DNA from: an uncultured Spirochaetales bacterium
Lineage (GTDB): Bacteria > Spirochaetota > Spirochaetia > Sphaerochaetales > Sphaerochaetaceae
Reading direction: 5' to 3'
NCBI GenBank assembly: GCA_945947045.1
Contig: CAMEXG010000107.1
Location: forward strand, 1-7,091
DNA: 7,091 nt
The translations under genes were made by a program, and so were the position numbers. Of the stretch, positions 5,477 to 7,091 are shown in pieces; position 1 is the first letter of the stretch, and each line of letters begins with the position of its first letter. The notes under the pieces are model-generated. The model saw only the letters and a list, made by a program, of their open reading frames with translations. It had not been told where the DNA came from and searched no databases.

Positions 5477-6814
5477 TTACTTTCCGCTGTACTTAGTAAG
5501 CATGTCAATCCAGCTGCCGACAGTAAAGGAAACTGATGCACAGTATTCTGGATCTTCAAGAACCAAGCGTGATGACCACCACTCAAATCCTCTATCGTTG
5601 AGAGCAGCAAACTTGACTGTTCCGTCTTCAGCCATACCACCGGTCTTGTGGTTGAATTTAGCTTCGTTCTTTTCAGCCAAGATCGGGTTGGATGAGTATC
5701 CGCCGATATCCTTACCCCAAGCAGAGAATCCGTCTACTTCTTCAACCATGTAAGCGATGAATGCACAAGCTGTCCATGGGAGTGGAGAGTTCTCTGTTAC
5801 GAAGAGGTAGTGGCAGTAGCCATATCCGCCGAGACCTGTGTAACCGTCTTCATAAGCTGCAACCTTAATGTTGTTCTTGCTGACGGAATCAGATTCCTGA
5901 ACACTTCTGAGCTTTGAATAAACAATAAGACCGAACTGATCTGTAGCTGATTTGTCTACGAGAGTATTGCAGATAGGTCCGTCATCTGTCTGGGCATTGT
6001 ATGATTCAACCCAAAGCTTGATCCAAGCAAGAGCATACTTGCCGTTTTCGTCAAGTCCGAGGCCTTCAGCATCACCGGCGACAGCCTTGATAGTTGGATC
6101 GAACACTGCCTTTTCTTCAGCAGAAAGAGCATCATAAGCAGCCTTTACTTCTGAAGCGTACTGTGGAGCTGTAAGCATATAGAGGAAGTTCTTTCCTACG
6201 ACTTCACTGTCAACATCCATAAACAGTCCATGTTCGCCAGGAGCGACGAAGTCCCAGAAGTTGTCATAAGACTTGGATCCTGTGCAGTTATACATGAAGA
6301 CCTTGTTGAGAGTCTGAAGAGGAAGATATCCCTTGTACTCGTCAGCTGTTGTTTTATTGGCTTCAGCCCATTCTTTAGGGATGAAAGTATCCAAAAGACC
6401 TGTCTGGACCATCTTGCTTTCAATCTGGTTTCCATCCTGAATAAGAGTCATTGCATATGTACCTTCAGCCTTTACACCGTCAGCTGCAAGCATTGTGAAG
6501 ATGCTGTTGTTCTTTGGCTGAGACCATTCCGGAGTCAAAGTATATGATGGATCGATTGTCTGGAGATATGCGATGAAGTTTGGAAGAGCTGTCTTTCCTC
6601 TAGAAGAGTTTCCGAGGCCATAGAATGTCTTTCCGTTTGATTCTTCAATTGCCTTTTTTGCAAGTTCTTCAAGAGACATGCCTTCTGCTTCTTTGATAAT
6701 AGACTGAACTCTAGATAGTTCGACTTCCTTAGTTGCCTCTTCGCCACTTCCCTGAGCAAAGAGTGGAACAGCAATAAGTGCCAATGCACAAAGTGCAACC
6801 AAAAGTTTTTTCAT
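5477..6814 (-). CDS. Periplasmic substrate-binding protein of the ABC importer
   Basis: 445-residue extracellular solute-binding protein that captures the substrate and delivers it to the permease. The N-terminus MKKLLVALCALALIAVPLFA is a classical type I signal peptide, with cleavage expected after Ala20 before QGSGEE. There is no lipobox cysteine at the cleavage site (Cys9 sits in the hydrophobic core after Leu), so it is probably a soluble periplasmic protein, implying an outer membrane. The mature part resembles the two-lobed type II binding proteins of the iron/polyamine/AEP group by general pattern and by its fused-permease neighbour, but it is longer (about 425 mature residues) than FbpA/PotD-like proteins (about 310-330). 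Ligand residues are not recognisable. The start is well supported by GGGAGG (6823-6828) eight bases before the ATG. It is the first gene of the importer operon, with 74 bases and a hairpin before the permease gene. Confidence 0.88.
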   Translation of the reverse strand: MKKLLVALCALALIAVPLFAQGSGEEATKEVELSRVQSIIKEAEGMSLEELAKKAIEESNGKTFYGLGNSSRGKTALPNFIAYLQTIDPSYTLTPEWSQPKNNSIFTMLAADGVKAEGTYAMTLIQDGNQIESKMVQTGLLDTFIPKEWAEANKTTADEYKGYLPLQTLNKVFMYNCTGSKSYDNFWDFVAPGEHGLFMDVDSEVVGKNFLYMLTAPQYASEVKAAYDALSAEEKAVFDPTIKAVAGDAEGLGLDENGKYALAWIKLWVESYNAQTDDGPICNTLVDKSATDQFGLIVYSKLRSVQESDSVSKNNIKVAAYEDGYTGLGGYGYCHYLFVTENSPLPWTACAFIAYMVEEVDGFSAWGKDIGGYSSNPILAEKNEAKFNHKTGGMAEDGTVKFAALNDRGFEWWSSRLVLEDPEYCASVSFTVGSWIDMLTKYSGK

Positions 6815-6822
6815 TATTAGTT

Positions 6823-6828
6823 CCTCCC
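6823..6828 (-). promoter_or_regulatory. Strong ribosome-binding site of the SBP gene
   Basis: On the minus strand GGGAGG lies eight bases upstream of the ATG at 6814-6812. It is the strongest Shine-Dalgarno of the window and fixes the start codon chosen for the binding protein. Confidence 0.85.
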
Positions 6829-6863
6829 TGTTGAACTACATTTAATTGTCCTTCATTTATTTG

Positions 6864-6887
6864 TAAAATCAACAAAAATCGATTTTA
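6864..6887. repeat. Nested AT-rich inverted repeats in the SBP leader
   Basis: TAAAATC (6864-6870) and GATTTTA (6881-6887) are perfect 7-bp arms, and AAAATCGATTTT (6875-6886) is a perfect 12-bp palindrome sharing the right arm. They lie 50-73 bases upstream of the SBP start, inside the expected leader. They could be a regulator site; chance is not excluded in AT-rich DNA. Confidence 0.4.
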
Positions 6888-6940
6888 TCAGCCTAATATT
6901 TCTTAGTTATTTATCTGTTTTTAGCTAAATCTTTAATATG

Positions 6941-6968
6941 TTATCATGTTTTACTTATACCATGATAA
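6941..6968. repeat. Inverted repeat, operator candidate of the importer operon
   Basis: TTATCATG (6941-6948) and CATGATAA (6961-6968) are perfect 8-bp arms with a 12-base spacer. Arm centres are 20 bp apart, about two helical turns, as for a dimeric or tetrameric regulator. The right arm overlaps the proposed -10 box and the spacer would hold the transcription start, an arrangement typical of a repressor site. Confidence 0.5.
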
Positions 6969-6993
6969 TTTACCTTTATCCCTCATGTGACAA
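6965..6993 (-). promoter_or_regulatory. Candidate promoter of the ABC importer operon
   Basis: On the minus strand TTGTCA (6988-6993; five of six consensus bases) is 17 bases from AATTAT (6965-6970; four of six). Initiation near 6958 would give a leader of about 143 bases before the SBP gene. The -10 box overlaps one arm of the 8-bp inverted repeat. Other AT-rich hexamers exist nearby, so the assignment is moderate. Confidence 0.45.
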
Positions 6994-7053
6994 TGGAGAA
7001 AAACGGTTTACTTTATTAGGATTATCTGGAAGCAGAGTTTTATAAAATCCATG

Positions 7054-7081
7054 CGGGAAGACTCCCGTCTTTAGGCGGGAG
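7054..7081 (+). mobile_element. GC-rich hairpin resembling the right end of an IS200/IS605 (TnpB-type) element, remnant
   Basis: CTCCCGTC (7062-7069) pairs with GGCGGGAG (7074-7081), including one U-G pair, leaving the loop TTTA. The same CTCCCG stretch can instead pair with CGGGA at 7054-7058. Many tnpB genes end in a hairpin of this kind, with the TAG stop in its loop and GATGAAAGC-like sequence after it. Here the frame ...SMREDSRL ends in TAG at 7072-7074, but it is open for only 27 codons (after TGA at 6988-6990) and shows no TnpB domain. If real, this is a solo end or decayed remnant. A structured element belonging to a gene beyond the edge is the main alternative. Confidence 0.35.
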
Positions 7082-7091
7082 ATGAAAGCAT

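Noticed and set aside
5388..5753. Plus-strand 121-codon open frame opposite the SBP C-terminus
   Set aside because: It spans the intercistronic hairpin and the 3' end of the SBP gene and shows no domain; shadow of the real gene.
6877..6960. Riboswitch in the SBP leader
   Set aside because: The leader has small AT-rich repeats (including TTTAGCTAAA at 6920-6929) but no conserved core of a riboswitch class that I recognise.

Overview
The window looks like chromosomal DNA of a moderately AT-rich, diderm, host- or gut-associated bacterium. A spirochaete (Sphaerochaeta/Treponema-like) is the best guess. The main clue is the substrate-binding protein, whose signal peptide ends in LFA-QGSGEE without a lipobox, a style common in that group. 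This placement is inference from style and gene content, not from a marker gene.

Layout, left to right. Positions 1-575 (+) hold the 3' end of a large gene, probably a GH2-type beta-galactosidase/glycoside hydrolase, followed by a clear hairpin terminator (596-630). Everything else that is coding lies on the minus strand. An XRE-type regulator with a C-terminal AbrB-like domain is at 646-1065. A HAD-family phosphatase is at 1285-1887. A complete ABC importer operon reads right to left from about 6990 to 1955: periplasmic binding protein (6814-5477), a fused two-domain permease (5402-3580) and an ATPase (3577-1955).

The importer is of the Fe(III)/2-aminoethylphosphonate/polyamine-like type: one SBP, one permease polypeptide carrying two MetI domains, and one MalK/PotA-like ATPase. 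Its substrate cannot be read from the sequence. The transcript appears to be tuned by RNA structure. A strong hairpin with a U-run sits between the SBP and permease genes and should make SBP the most abundant product. A perfect 12-bp inverted repeat follows the ATPase gene and just precedes the HAD gene, so the HAD gene probably depends on read-through or on a promoter overlapping that repeat. A plausible promoter and an 8-bp perfect inverted repeat (operator candidate) lie about 150 bases upstream of the SBP gene.

The two main anomalies are in the importer. The permease reading frame is broken by a single -1 shift inside its second membrane domain, near 4059-4095; adding one base restores an exact 607-residue protein. 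The ATPase is about 170 residues longer than its relatives because of a lysine/glutamate-rich insertion of about 110 residues between the Q-loop and the LSGGQ signature, plus a smaller one in the C-terminal domain.

The right edge (7054-7091) carries a GC-rich hairpin resembling the right end of IS200/IS605-TnpB elements, without a tnpB gene in view. I see no rRNA, tRNA, CRISPR array or intact mobile element.
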